Shown: positions 48,661 through 61,000 of the stretch, piece by piece
Numbering within the stretch: the stretch's first letter is position 1
How the letters are laid out: each line of letters opens with the position of its first letter
DNA from: Dasypus novemcinctus
Lineage: Eukaryota > Chordata > Mammalia > Cingulata > Dasypodidae
Direction: 5' to 3'
Assembly: GCF_030445035.2 (NCBI RefSeq)
Contig: NC_080675.1
Span: 64,992,544 to 65,056,543, forward strand
DNA: 64,000 nt
Made by a program: the position numbers and the translations under genes
Notes under the pieces: generated by a model
The model's input: only the letters and a program-made list of their open reading frames with translations
What the model was told of the DNA's origin: nothing
Databases searched by the model: none

Positions 48661-50194
48661 GTATATCTGTGGATGAATTCTTTAGCTTAAAATTGCCATA
48701 GATAACCTGTGAGAAAGTTCTTAAACTCTCAGAAAGACAGGAAAGTAGGAAATTCTTCAATGGTAAGTTACTGTTTTGCTCTTGCCCGTAAGAATAAATT
48801 GCCCTGTAGATCTTATGGCAAATTTCAACATTATTCTGACTTACTATGACTATGAAAATAATTATTAAATAATTCAGTAAGTTTACAAATATTATGTATG
48901 TTTAATTTTAGACATTGCTTAAATATAAAATTTAACTGATTAATAACATTGAGGAGGAGTTTAGGAGCAAACACAATATATGCTTCCAATGCACATATGT
49001 GTAATTTATTCGATTTATGGATATTCCAATTAAGTAAGTGCACTGAGTATGAGACATGTGATAAGAATATTGCATGAATCATCATCTTTAAATGTTAATT
49101 TGATAGTTTCAGGTAGAAAAATTGTTGGTAGGTAAAAGTACCCTTTATCATTTCTCCATTGATGTTTGCATTCCAAAAAGAATATGACTGAAAATGGTTC
49201 AATAAATAAGTGCTACACACACATGAAGAAATCAGAAAATTACAGAGTCTATTTTATGAAACCTTTATTTAGGTCAAAATATGGTTCTGAAATGTATTCT
49301 TCTGAGAACATGGTATGATTTTATTTACACAGTTTTGCTCTGTCTAGCAATGCTTTCTCTTCCCAGTTCTGGTTCCCTGGGTTCCCTGTCTGCCATTGAT
49401 TTTTCCTGGATTACACCAGCCCACTCACATCTCATTCTTTTGTAGCTGAGCTACTTTGTATTTCAATGCCTTATGGTTTTGTATTTAATTGCTCTCTATT
49501 TATTTTTGGTTACAAATTTTCCTTGAGAAAATCATCATTAGACATTAGGTATATAGCATGGTATTTCCTAAACATTCAGGAAGACTTTCAAAGAGTTATA
49601 GGAATAGTCTATGTCTTTAAATAACATATACTCTCAAGGAAGAGATAATGAAATTCATAATGGTCTCCTCAATAGTACCATTTACTGAGAATGTACTATG
49701 CGACAAAATTTATTTCATAAATTCTCAAATTACTTATTTAATATTGTCCCAGGATTCAGAGGAAGAATCTGAGGCTCAGAAAAATTGCATAATTTGTGAA
49801 ATGTTATGTAGCTAATAAATGCCAAAGCCCAGATTAGAAGCCAGAACTGTCTGATTCCACAATCTGTATTCATGTCCCTGAACTATATAAAATAGTATGT
49901 CATGACTTAAGCAGAGAATTAGAAGATTCACATGAAAAATAGTTTGAAATTGTATATGATTCAGAGGGCAAAGAGAAACACAGTTTGAAGTGGTAGTCAT
50001 TTACTGTTGATGCCATTTTGTAGGTTTTAAAAAAGTCTGTATTAATCATAACAATTAGTTTATAGAGAACAAGAGAAAATAAAATTATGACAAAGTTATC
50101 AGGATATATAGCTGATTCTGTGTTTCACTACATTTCATGTTTAATGTTCTAAAACGTTAAGAACAGCTAAAAAAACATATATTTGGGACACCTG
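48661..50194. other. Intron 1, mostly unique, with one MIR
   Basis: No exon is recognised. The only clear repeat is the antisense MIR at 49670-49870. Confidence 0.5.
49670..49870 (-). mobile_element. MIR SINE, antisense
   Basis: The complement of MIR order: CCATTTACTGAGAATGTACTATG, AGGATTCAGAGGAAGAATCTGAGGC, AAAATTGCATAATTTGTGAAATG, TAGCTAATAAATGCCAAAGCCCAGATTAGAAGCC and CTGATTCCA (each split for length). Confidence 0.65.
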
Positions 50195-50625
50195 GGTTTT
50201 AAATGTCTTTTTATTACTTTTTATTACCTTTTTTACTAAAGAAGTTGTGAGTTAATGAAACAATCATACATACTAGACAGGATTCCCATATATCTCCCCA
50301 CCATCAACACCTTACGTTGTTGTGACACATTGTGATAAATGATGAAAGAATGTCACAATAATATTACTGCTGTCTCTAATCCATAGCTTATATGGGGTGT
50401 AGTTTCCCCACAAGCCATCCTGTTATTAACACCATGTATTAGTATTGTATATTTATTATAGTTCATGAGAAAACTTCTCATATTTGTACTGTTAACCACC
50501 GTCCATCATTCACCATGGGGTTTACTGTGTCATATAGTCCTGCCTGATACAATCCATACTAAGTGTATACTCAGTGGCTCATAGTTTCATCACAGAGTAG
50601 TGCTGTTCCATGTTATTTTTTGATA
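50195..50625 (-). mobile_element. 5'-truncated L1 3' UTR, antisense
   Basis: A T-rich left end, then GATTCCCATATATCTCCCCAC, CATCAACACCTTACGTTGTTG, a CACATTGTGATAAATGATGAAAG block, and TTTCCCCACAAGCCATCCTG. These resemble the L1 3' UTR tail sequences at 2311-2620 and 2620-3200. Confidence 0.7.
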
Positions 50626-50892
50626 GAGGAAAAGAGACAAGGCATCCTGACTCTACAACATTACTGTACTGCATAAAATAGTATAATTTAGGTGTTCAGA
50701 TGAGTTGATGATTACCCGAGTCCACAAAAGGAGAATAGTATTGTTTAAGATGTTCCATAAAAGGTGAATGATTATTTCTCCAGTTAGGCTTTCATTATCC
50801 AGGATAAGAAATCTTACAACATCCAAATGGTAAGTGGAATTATATTTTAAAGGAATTGTGCTTTTATTCATCTTATTTAGCTTACATCTAAT

Positions 50893-51298
50893 TTTTAAAA
50901 ATTTTTTAAATTTTTAAAATTTCTCCCCCCTCCCTCCATTGTCTGTTCTCTGTGTTCATTTGCTGTGTGTTCTGCTGTGTCTGCTTGTATTCTCATTAGT
51001 TGGCTCCGGGAACTGATCCTGGGACCTTCCAGAGTGGGAGAGAGGCGATCATTCTCTTGCGCCACCTCAGCTCCCTGGTCTGTTGCATCTCTTGCTATCT
51101 CTCCTTTGTGTCTCTTTTTGTTGCATCATCTTGCTGCACCAGCTCTCCGCATGGGCCAGCACTCCTGCGCAGGGCAGTACTCCATGCAGGCCAGCGCTCC
51201 GCGTGGCCCAGCTCGCCACATGGGCCAGCTGGGTATTGAACCCTGGACTTCCTATGTGGTAGACAGGAGCCCAGTGACTTGAGCCACATCCATTCCCA
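50893..51298 (-). mobile_element. DAS-type SINE, antisense, divergent subfamily
   Basis: Flanked by a 10-bp target duplication TACATCTAAT (50883-50892 and 51299-51308). On the minus strand the head carries a good B box (GGTTCAATACCC, about 51234-51245). The tail is A-rich (T-rich at 50893-50930 on +). A central segment (TGGCTCCGGGAACTGATCC to about 51075) is not shared with the other three copies, suggesting a distinct subfamily. Confidence 0.88.
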
Positions 51299-51308
51299 TA
51301 CATCTAAT

Positions 51309-51949
51309 GTTAATACATACTATTTTAGGGAAAATTCATCCTAAAGATAACATTACAAAGATGCAAGTCATAAACTAAAACAATTAATTTATTTGAAATA
51401 AGTCATATTTATAACTGCCTGTCACCTATTATAATATATGACAATCAATAGTGAACATTTGAAGTGGATTTCATAAAGTGGGGCATCAAAGCATATTTAC
51501 AGACTTAAAAATTTTTAACAATTAAAATTTTGGAATATTTCTAATGTTTCTGACTTATGGCTGCATATATTTTGGCAAATGATAAAGCATTTATATGTTC
51601 ATTAAAATATCAGAACACCATATGTGATACTAAAGAGAGATTAATCCAAACAATACTTGCTATAGGCAAGCAAACTTCCTGTGAAAAGAGCAAGGTGTTT
51701 TACTAGTAAGTGATGTTGTGGATATTTGTGCGAATCCCAATGCAGTAGAATGCTTCTTATTAGCTGAGATAAACTTGTTCCAATGGAACAAAGAATTCAC
51801 AAACTATACATAGCTAAACAACTTCATTTTACATAAAATCTCCTAGGGCCAGGAATCGGTCAACTCCTCCTCCAACTATCATTTAATATTTATTAAAAAA
51901 TGTGCCAAATTTTTTTGAGAGTTGTGGAGCATAAAATGATGTATATTAA
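51309..51949. other. Intron 1, nothing recognised
   Basis: AT-rich sequence between two SINEs. Confidence 0.5.
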
Positions 51950-51958
51950 CAATGTATA

Positions 51959-52390
51959 GGTGGCGGACTTGGCCCAGCGGTTAGGGCGCCCGTCTACCAC
52001 ATGGGAGGTCGGCAGTTCAAACCCTGGGCCTCCTCAACCCGTGTGGAGCTGGCCCACACACAGCGCTGATGCGCACAAGGAGTGCCGTGCCACGTAGGGG
52101 TATCCCCTGCGTAGGGGAGCCCCATGGGCAAGGAGTGCGCCCCATAAGGAGAGCCATCCAGCACCAAAGAAAGTGCAGCCTGCCCAGGAATGGTGCTGCA
52201 CACACAGAGAAATGACACAACAAGATGACACAACAAAAAGAGACACAGATTCCCCTACCGCTGACAACAGAAGTGGACAAAGAAGACACAGCAAATAGAC
52301 ACAGAGAACAGACAACTGGGGTGGGCGGGGGGGGGGGGGGAGGAGAGAGAAATAAATAAATCTTAAAAAAAAACAAAAACAAAAAAAACC
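51959..52390 (+). mobile_element. DAS-type tRNA-derived SINE, sense
   Basis: Target duplication CAATGTATA at 51950-51958 and 52391-52399. It has a tRNA-like head with A box TGGCCCAGCGG (about 51971) and B-box-like AGTTCAAACCC (about 52014), a body with GTGGAGCTGGCCCACACAC, a long G run at 52328-52340, and an A-rich tail. It is a SINE, not a functional tRNA gene: the tRNA-like part is fused to a long 3' body and is direct-repeat flanked. Confidence 0.92.
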
Positions 52391-52449
52391 CAATGTATAA
52401 TAGAAATTTTACTTGTGGTTGTACAAGTACTTTTGCTGCATTATCAGGT

Positions 52450-52590
52450 GCGCACCATGAGGAAGAATACATTATTGTTATCCCCATCTGTAAAATATGA
52501 TTCCCAGCTTATGGAGGTATATAATGTGCAAAAGTTCACCACACTAGTAGATAACAGATCAAGGGTTCAAACTCAAGCAAAATGGCTTTG
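52450..52590 (-). mobile_element. MIR SINE fragment, antisense
   Basis: ATTATTGTTATCCCCATCTGTAAAATATGA and TATGGAGGTATATAATGTGC, with AACAGATCAAGGGTTCAAACTCAAG, follow the complement of the MIR core (each split for length). Confidence 0.5.
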
Positions 52591-52739
52591 AAGCATGCAT
52601 TGTTATCCACTTTGCTCTCTTCTAGTCTCAGACTTAAAATTGAAACTGAAAAACTGGAAAGAAGAGAGACTTAAGTGAATAAAAAGTGAAAGAGCATTTC
52701 AAAATAAAAGTGTGATATGACACAAACATAGGTATGTAA

Positions 52740-53375
52740 ACAGGGAAATATTAAATACAAATGGGTTTTTATGGCTAGTCAGCACTTGGTAATAAGCCCT
52801 CAGTGCCAGGAAGGCTCATCCCCAGGAGTCACATCTCATGCCAGGGGGAAGGTAGTGCATTTAATATGCTGAGTTTGGCTTAGAGAAAGCCCACATTTGA
52901 GCAACAGGTTGGTTTTCAGGAGGTAACTCTTAGGCAATATATAGTGGTAGACTAAATTTCAGTTTCATAAGAAAAGGTTCATGAATACAATCATCAATAT
53001 CAAGGGCCTGGCATCATGGTCTGTCCTCCTTCGCTAGGCGCTGTCCATGGACTTGGGGTATTCTTGCTGCTCTACTGGAGAATGTAGCAGAACTCTCCAG
53101 GATGGGATGGTTATTGTCTGGGTCTCCACCCACCAAGGCAAAGTCCCATGAACACTTGAACATAATTCATTTGCCTTAAAGTTATGCCCCAAGTGCACTC
53201 CTCCCCACATATGCCCCCATCACTGACACTCAGCACAGTGATCCTTCCCAGCAGAGTTGTGACCCTTCTGAGATCCAAAACCTCCCCAAAAGCAAAGCCA
53301 AGAAAATAACCAAATAATATTAATAATAAAATAAAATAAAAATAAAAAATAAAATATAAAACAGAAAAAAAGAAA
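52740..53375 (+). mobile_element. Unidentified retroposon-like unit with A-rich tail
   Basis: A 570-bp moderate-GC block, distinct from its AT-rich surroundings, runs into an AATAA-rich tail (53310-53375). I do not recognise the family. Text such as CAGGAAGGCTCATCCCCAGG and CACTGACACTCAGCACAGTG is not shared with the other elements here. It could be a LINE 3' UTR or an old processed copy. No open frame spans it and no target duplication was found. Confidence 0.35.
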
Positions 53376-55535
53376 ATTTATTATTCATTTTGTCTTTCCT
53401 CATTGTGAGATCTGTTGTCTTTTATATCATGCATTCACATGTACATATTTGTATTTGGGCCTTTGTGAAGGTATGAAAGAGAATAAGGGTAAGAATATGA
53501 GTGTAAATGATCAAAAAGAGTGGGAGGTAAGATAAAACAATAAGTTCCTAAGAAGAGTTGATGAAAGGATGGCAAATAATAGGACTATAATTTGGGAACA
53601 AACAGAATTCAAATAAAATATTTTCTCAGAATGGGGAGAGATTTCCAAATATTTGTGAAAAGAAGTGCAAATATTAATGGAGAATCAAAAATAAAATATA
53701 GAGCTGAGAGGGAGGCAACTCACTGATAGAGCATGATCTCAAAGAAGAGAGAAAGGCATAGAGTAAAGGGGGAGGAAGAGATAGTTCTTTGATACAGCAG
53801 GCAAGAAAAATCACGCTTTCTGTTTCTAATCTGATTTAAGGGTGTACCCATGATTTTCAATCTCAAAGTACAAACAAGATAATAGTATTAAATTTGAAAA
53901 ACTCATGAAAAATCTTTAAGGAAATCTTTACTAACATTATTTATTGGACACACTGTTTCAAACCAAACACAGTAGGTATTCAATAAATGTTTTTATATAA
54001 CTTCATTGATGTAAACTTATTATGTTACCAGGAGTCACATTATTAATTTCCAGTTAAATAAAACCATAAGGTGTTGTAGCAGCCATTAATTTGGATTTGA
54101 GGTTTGAATGATAAAACTTAAGTATTTACAGAAGGTAGTACAAAGCCTTTTTCTTTTGTTCAGTCCTTGCAATCAGTTATGGAATTGCATTTTCCTCTGG
54201 CATAACCTCCCATTTGAATAAAGAATGGGATCAGAAATGCTGTGACCTACTTGAGGTCAATTAAAAATAGAACCTGGCTAGCATGCTTGTCCAAGGTTTC
54301 TGAAATTAGAAACATACCCATGACTGGAACCCAGGTCTAGATAACTCTGCTAGAGTTATTTATACCCACCGCTGATCTTAGGGTTTCTGTTTCAAAGTTG
54401 TGATATTTTTGTTGTAATTGTTGAGTCTTTAAGTCACTTTGAGTCAATCACTATCCTGTATCCAAATTCCAGGATATTTTCCATTTCATATATTTATAAT
54501 CTTATTTTTACAACCACTATGCAAAATTCCACATCTTCAGTTTTTATTGTATTTGCTAAGTATTGATCTCTTTTATCTCCACTGTTTGCAATAAGCTGTT
54601 GAATATAACTACCAGATGAAGGACCTATAAATAGTCAAAGTATAAATGTCCAAAGTTGAGTGTACATCTTCCTTATCAATTTTATCAAATTCCTTCTCTC
54701 AAGAATTCCTTTTCTGATAATTTTATTGTAATTCAGGCCTAGAGTTTGCCACCTTGATTTTTCTCTCCCTCTTATCTGAAGATCTAATTAATTAACAAGT
54801 CCTGCATTTCGTATGTAAGGTTTCATATGAATTATAACTCTGAACATTTTCCTATGCTATCAAAACTCTTTCTATGACTTTTCAGTGTTCATCAGATAAA
54901 GTCCAAAATCTTAGCTTTCTATTTTCAGTCTCTCAAACTTTTCTCAAAACCTGCTTTTCCTTTTACCTCCTCTATGTTTATCTGGTAACATTAGCTGGGG
55001 CTAGATGCATGTCCTATGGGACGTAGGTACAATTTTGAAGCCTTACTTAAAAAAAGTAATACAGAATTACAAATACAGAATTAGAAAAATATTGAGTACT
55101 TATTTAGAATGAAAAAAATGACAAATTTTTAAAAGTTGACATATATAATACAAACATTGCAAAACCATTTTAAAAAGTTTGATAGTTTTATTAATTTACT
55201 AATTGAAACATCTGCAGTAATATTTTTTAACAATATGTTGGCTTTATATTTTTTGATTGCCTCTTTTCCAAAGATTTTACAATTGCCATTTTAGAGTAGT
55301 TACTTTCAGCTTCTTCACATCTAGTTACTACTAAAACATTAATGTTTTAGTGTTATTATCATTTGGGAAAACCTCGACTAAGTAGCTTACATATATGAAA
55401 TCTAAGATTTGAGAAAGTTGTCCATAGACTAGCCTCTGCTCCATACATTTCAAACCTTCTTTCTCCTCTGTGACACAATTACAATACATGCTCTGGCCTG
55501 CACCAGTGTGTCATGAAACTGGGTGAACTGGCATA
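53376..55535. other. Intron 1, AT-rich, nothing firmly recognised
   Basis: A weak L2-like stretch may exist at 54650-54980 (CATCAGATAAAGTCCAAAATC). No exon is seen. Confidence 0.4.
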
Positions 55536-55629
55536 TGTGGTGGGCTGGAGCTGTGTGTTTCCCAGAAAAACTTGTTCTTAAACTTAATCCATTCTTATAG
55601 GTGTGAACTCAGAGGAGGTAGGACCTTTG

Positions 55630-55915
55630 TTTAAAACATATTTTTTATTTATTTTTAAAAGATACATATCTTACATAAAATGTTATGTAGAAAAATATAG
55701 GGAATTCCCATATGCCCCACTCCCCATACCTCCACTTTTCCCACATTAACAACTTCTTTCATTAGTATAGTACATTCACTGCAATTGATGAACACATTTT
55801 GGAGCATTGACACACAGCATGGATTATAGTTTACATTGTAGTCTACGCTCTCTCACACTCCTTCTGTAGGTTATGGCAGGATATATAATGCCCTGTATCT
55901 GTCTTTGCAATGAAG
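55630..55915 (-). mobile_element. 5'-truncated L1 3' UTR, antisense, nested in the LTR
   Basis: A T-rich left end, then ATTCCCATATGCCCCACTCC, CACTGCAATTGATGAACAC and GGTTATGGCAGGATATATAATG, the same L1 tail as at 46102-46353. The exact duplication was not resolved. Confidence 0.75.
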
Positions 55916-55983
55916 TTACTTCATTTAAGGTGTGCCCCACCTCCATCAGGATGAGTCATCACCTAATTACTGGTGTCCTTTAT

Positions 55984-56398
55984 TTTTTTTTTATTTTTTC
56001 ATTTATTTTTATTTTTATTTTTTTAAAGATTTATTTCTTTATTTAATTCCCCCCCCTCCCCCGGTTGTCTGTTCTCTGTGTCTTTTTGCTGCGTCTTGTT
56101 TCTTTGTCTGCTTCTGTTGTCGTCAGCCGCACGGGAAGTGTGGGTGGCACCATTCCTGGGCAGGCTGCACTTTCTTTCGCGCTGGGCGGCTCTCCCTACG
56201 GGGCGCACTCCTTGCGCGTGGGGCTCCCCTACCCCTACGCGGGGCGGGTACCCCTGCGTGGCAGGGCACTCCTTGCGCACATCAGCACTGTGCAGGGGCC
56301 AGCTCCACACGGGTCGGGTCGAGGAGGCCCGGGGTTTGAACCGCGGACCTCCCATGTGGTAGATGGACACCCTAACCACTGGTCCAAGTCCGTTTCCC
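55984..56398 (-). mobile_element. DAS-type SINE, antisense, nested in the LTR
   Basis: A perfect 14-bp target duplication CTGGTGTCCTTTAT (55970-55983 and 56399-56412) taken from the LTR itself. On the minus strand it has the tRNA-like head (ACGGACTTGGACCAGTGG, B box GGTTCAAACCCC), the body and an A-rich tail. Open frames across it are SINE shadows. Confidence 0.93.
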
Positions 56399-56662
56399 CT
56401 GGTGTCCTTTATAAGCAGAATAAAATTCAGACAGATGGAGAGAAAGCCATAGAAAACTAGGCAGCTAGACATTGAAATCAGCAGAACCTTGAAGAGAAAG
56501 GAGAGGCCAGGAGAAGCTGCCATGTGCCCCAGAATGCCAGTTTTCAGGAAGAAAGCATTGCCTTGATGACGACTTGATTTAGACTTTTTCTTAGCATCAA
56601 AACCATGAGCTAATAAATACCCAATGCTTCTATTTGCTTGAGCAGTGCAGGAAACCAAAAGA

Positions 56663-58248
56663 ATATGTGAGAAGGCAGCAGGATTATTCCTGAGATATTT
56701 CTACCCAACAAAAACTAGCAATAAATCATTCATGGAAATAACAGTAAACCACAAAAAATATGTGCCATTAAACTTAGGTATATACATCATACTCAATTTC
56801 CCTAAGGCAAATCCTCAAAATTTCCATGATCAATCTTATATAACATAAAGGAGGAAGAGTCAGAGTGAAAACAGACATAGGTCTTAACTGATTATGGTTA
56901 AAATATGTAACTTTTTCCAGATTTTACAGCATTATATGACCATGTGAGCACAATATTAGGGCCCTCTCAAATTTGAGGTGATTTTTGTAAGAGACAGGCA
57001 TAATGAAGTGTACACTTCATTATTATCACAATAAATCTGTCTCCAACTCTAGTTAAACTTATTTTTGATCATTGCCATCTGTCTGTAATATCTACCCTGG
57101 CCTATTTATTACTATAATTACTATTTATTACTATAATGTTATTTATTATAATTTTTAAAAGTTACATGGCCGTGCAGCCCCACAGTTTCAAATGCCACCT
57201 TCCCTCTAGCAGTGTGGGGTGGCTTTCTGTGAACTTTCTTCACATATGAAATTTATTATTTTTTTCCCTTGGGCCATTTTTATTTATATATGTTCTCTTC
57301 CACTAAGTTTTCAAGTTCCTTTTGGACAAGTGTGTTATTATTCATCTCTGTTATGTATGTAGCCCTTGATAACTATTTGAATAATATGATATTCTAATTT
57401 TACATCATACTTAGCTAGATAATATATTATTGACTAGTAAAAGCATATCAGCATACCAGTACCTTATGACTTATGTTATTTTGTGTTATTCTTTCACCAG
57501 TCTAGCCCTAGATTTTATCTTACAAAAATCCCCTGACAAGCTAACAATTTGGTGAATGCTTAAAATAGCTAATAAGCTAAATATCTTATTGGTCAAGGGC
57601 TGTAATACCTACACTGGTAGAAGAATCCTCTTTGATAAAATTATTATCATCCCCAAGCTTAAAGAAGTGAGTCTATAGATGCCTGAATTATGTGTTAAGA
57701 AAATTGATTTGGTGATCTATATTAGCAACCTATCTTGAGCACGTAAAAAACAATACATTGGCTTCTGTGTATTTAAGGCTTGATATTTGGCATTGAGAGT
57801 ATTTCAAAAATGAAATGTTTCTATGTTCAAGATGAGAAAATTAGGAAAATTTTCTTATCTTTTAGGTTGATATACTGGTTCGTACTGAAACAATTGACAA
57901 TTAAATTTTGGTTAATTCTTCTTTTAATCAGCTGTAGGCTTTTTTGTTAAGCACTGCTTCTGAATTTAGGACAACTTTGAAAAATCATGGATAATGAAAT
58001 GGATATGTGTACTTTGAATTAAGTCCTGGCAAATAATTTTTCTTTCTGTTTAGAATTTTTGCTGGGAGGAGAAAATGAAAATGATTGATTATTCAGAAAC
58101 CCTTATAGAAAAGAAGCAACAGATAGTTCCTTTCAGGAATGATGGAGTTCTAAAAGAAATTTGCTTTTTTTTCCTGGTAGAACATGAGGATACAGCATAA
58201 AGAATTGCATATAAGGGTGATGGCCGCATTATTTTTGTAAACCTAATA
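56663..58248. other. Intron 1, AT-rich, mostly unrecognised
   Basis: A possible L2 tail-like piece near 57270-57400 (AAGTTCCTTTTGGACAAGTG). No exon is visible. Confidence 0.4.
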
Positions 58249-58733
58249 TATTGGTTTCCTATTGTTGCTGTAACAAATCACCACAAATTCAATGGCTTAA
58301 AACAACACAAATATATTATCTTATAGTTCTGGAGGTGAGAAGTCCAAAATGGGTCTTACAGGACTAAAAGGAAGGTGCTGACAATGTTGTGTTCCTTCTG
58401 CAGACTCAGGGAGAACTGGTTTCTTTGCTTTTTCCAGCTTTGCAATGCTGCCTGCACACCTTAGCTTGTGGCCTCTTCCTCTATCTTCAAAACCAGAAAG
58501 AAGCATCTTCAAATCTCTCTTTCACTCTGCCACTCCCTTCTCCCTTTCATAAGAAACCTTGTGATCACATTGGGCCAACATGAACAGTCCAGGATAATCT
58601 TTACATCTCAAGATTTTTAATTTAGTCACATCTGCAAGATTCCTTTAGCCATATAAGAAAATGTAGTCACAGATTTTTGAGATTAAGATGTGGACATCTT
58701 TAGAGGGCCATTTTTTGCCTTTCATATCCAGAT
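58249..58733 (-). mobile_element. MaLR-type LTR, antisense
   Basis: CTATTGTTGCTGTAACAAATCACCAC, GGCTTAAAACAACACAAATA, TTATAGTTCTGGAGGTGAGAAGTCC, a TTTTTCCAGCTTTGCAATGCTGCC block, AAACCTTGTGATCACATTGGGCC, and a GATGTGGACATCTTTAGAGGGCC end follow the antisense order of the same LTR group as 43190-43690 (split for length). Confidence 0.8.
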
Positions 58734-59769
58734 TCTAGAATATAAACTATTTTCCTATAATCTTTCTTATTCTTGCTGTAGAACATGTGTGTAGATGCTC
58801 TTAAAGAATTTAAAATTAGTTATGAGAAAACTCACCTGCTTTACCCTCTGATCCACTGAATGGCCTTTAAATGGCTCATTTCCTCCTTTTCACTATGTAC
58901 ATTTTACCCAATTAGGAGAGTGCTTTATAATGAACTTTTAGCAGTTGAGGCTTTAAAAATTATTTAATCACTTTCATTTTCAAAAATTTTTTTCCATTTA
59001 TGTAACAATAGTGGAGAGTCTAAGCTATCCCATGTTTATTTTAGCTTTGGTTGTTCCCAAGTTCACCTTTGGGGACCAAATTAAAAAGTAAATACATTTC
59101 CCTATTCTATAGCAAGAAAAGTATTATTATATACAGAAGCTTCCAAATTATAACTTCTTGATATTTTTCTGTAAATAGCAGAGCATTACAGGAGAATTAA
59201 AAGCTTCTATCAAGTAGGTTATATAGGTAGCTTGTTTTTTGCTGTTCGAATGGCTGGTGATAAAAAGATACAAGATTTTACTTCAATAACTAGGATGCTA
59301 TTTTCTTTGAATATTAAACTCATTCTAAGAGAAGCATACTGAGGGATTATTGCAAAGACACTTGCCATTTCCTAATTGCATCATAAGTTTCCCTAGAGCA
59401 AACCTGATGGGCTTAGAGAGTTCAAAGTGATTTAAATATTCATGCCCCAAAATGGTGAATGTTAGTGATTTCTGCATTATTTTTATAATTATTGAAGGAT
59501 TGACAATAATTATCATAGATGCGAAAACAGCCTGCTCATTAAGTATCTTTTCAATTTTTGTTAGACATTTTATTAAAATGGTATAATGTAGTACTTGAAA
59601 ATGTTTTCCTTTTTTTACTTTTGCATCATGAACAGAATTTAAAATAAATGAAAAGGAACAGACTACATTATATTTTTGGCTATTTTTAAAAGTAGAATAT
59701 GACTTCTCAAAAAAAAAGAATGTGATTTCTCATCAGCAAGGGTAAGAGTTATAGTTTATGTGCTTTATA
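58734..59769. other. Intron 1, nothing recognised
   Basis: AT-rich. A small inverted pair (TATAATGTAGT near 59582 and ACTACATTATA near 59663) is present without further structure. Confidence 0.45.
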
Positions 59770-59960
59770 CAGAATAACAATAATAAGGATAATAGCAAAT
59801 ACATAGCACTTACTATTTGCTAGATAATATTCTAAATTCTTTATACAAACATATATACACTGTTGTTATTCTTACTTTACATGAAAAAGACAAGGCAGGT
59901 TAAATCCAAATCCCATAACCAGTAAATAACAACTGGGTTTTGAACCCAGTCAGTTTATCT
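59770..59960 (-). mobile_element. MIR SINE, antisense
   Basis: ACATAGCACTTACTATTTGC, AATTCTTTATACAAACATAT, a GTTATTCTTACTTTACATGAAAAAGACAAGGCAGG stretch (split) and TTTTGAACCCAGTCAG follow the complement of MIR. Confidence 0.6.
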
Positions 59961-60429
59961 ATTTTCATAACAAAAATAAATGTATTAGCAGCATTTAAAA
60001 GAAATTATCAAGCACTAATCATTATGCAATCTTCTAGAGATTAAATTTACAAAGTTGATTTTGTTTTTATTAATAGATGTAGGAGTGTGCAATTTAAAGT
60101 GTTTATATTTATGATATAATGTGGATATTTAGGGGTTGTGGGAAATGAGGGCTCTAGAATTTCTATATGATGTGGATTTAGGAACAATAATTTGTTTGGA
60201 AGGAAGGTGCTATGTTTGCCTAGCTATATGCATGTGGTTGAGAAAATGTCAAATTTCAATTCAGAAAAATCTGATGGAAATTATGTAGAAGTTAACTCTC
60301 TTTTCAGGTCCTCCTTTGGATTGACCAAGGGATATAAGTTCTTGTCTTTTTTCCTCATTTGTTGGAAATGCATGTTTTTGAGTTCACTATGTTATAAAAA
60401 TGATAGATAAGTGTAACTCATTTAACACA

Positions 60430-60665
60430 CATATTTATGTGGTGTTTATTATATATTAGGCCCTGTTCTAAGTGCCTTATGAATATTAATTCATTTAACT
60501 TTCACAACAATCTAATGAATAGGCACCAAAATAGTCCACATTTTACTGATGGGGAAACTGAGTAGGGAGAAATTAAGACTCTGCCCACGGTCATGGAGAT
60601 AATAAATGAGAGACCTAGAATTCAAATCTAGGCAATCTGTCTCCAGAGTCCATTCTCTATACATA
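60430..60665 (-). mobile_element. MIR SINE, antisense, well preserved
   Basis: GGCCCTGTTCTAAGTGCCTT, TTCATTTAACTTTCACAACA, CATTTTACTGATGGGGAAAC, AAGACTCTGCCCACGGTCATG, ATAATAAATGAGAGACCTAG and AATCTGTCTCCAGAGTCCAT reproduce the MIR complement from tail to tRNA-like head. Confidence 0.8.
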
Positions 60666-61000
60666 AATAAAGTAGTCCAAATCTTTGAGAACAAATTTCC
60701 TTTGAGAGAGGAATCTCCTCTCTGATTTTAGCCCTGTCCACACTTTTTTCTACTTTCCCCTCACAAATGGAATGAAGTAATTAAGCACTGCAGCACCCTT
60801 TCCACATACTTTACCTCTTGGGTTCCAGCTTGTTTTTATCTACAAATAGTACTAATTTTCTTCACTCCCTTCTTTTTCCCTCTCTTTCTTTTCTCTTTCA
60901 AATAAGTTGGTTAGACTAATAGATTGGTAAATTAAATTATATTTCTGATGTGACATTTTGCATGGAGTGCCTAAGAACCTTAGCTAAAGTTGTTGCATGG

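Larger units (their letters stand above)
55536..56662 (+). mobile_element. Solo LTR of the MaLR-like family, interrupted by an L1 and a SINE
   Basis: Starts TGTGGTGGGCTGGAGCTGTG, like the provirus LTRs, and ends near CAGGAAACCAAAAGA. It contains the family motifs CATCAGGATGAGTCATCACC and GGTGTCCTTTATAAGCAG. The LTR is broken twice, by an antisense L1 3' UTR (about 55630-55915) and by a SINE (55984-56398). There is no clear terminal target duplication. Confidence 0.75.

Noticed and set aside
51959..52035. tRNA gene suggested by A-box and B-box sequences
   Set aside because: It is the tRNA-derived head of a SINE, continuous with a SINE body and A-tail and flanked by direct repeats.
56023..56658. 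211-codon open frame on the minus strand
   Set aside because: It is composed of SINE plus LTR sequence and has no coding signature.
59582..59673. Possible miniature inverted-repeat transposon from the TATAATGTAGT/ACTACATTATA pair
   Set aside because: The 11-bp arms are short and AT-rich, with no TA duplication or known element between them.
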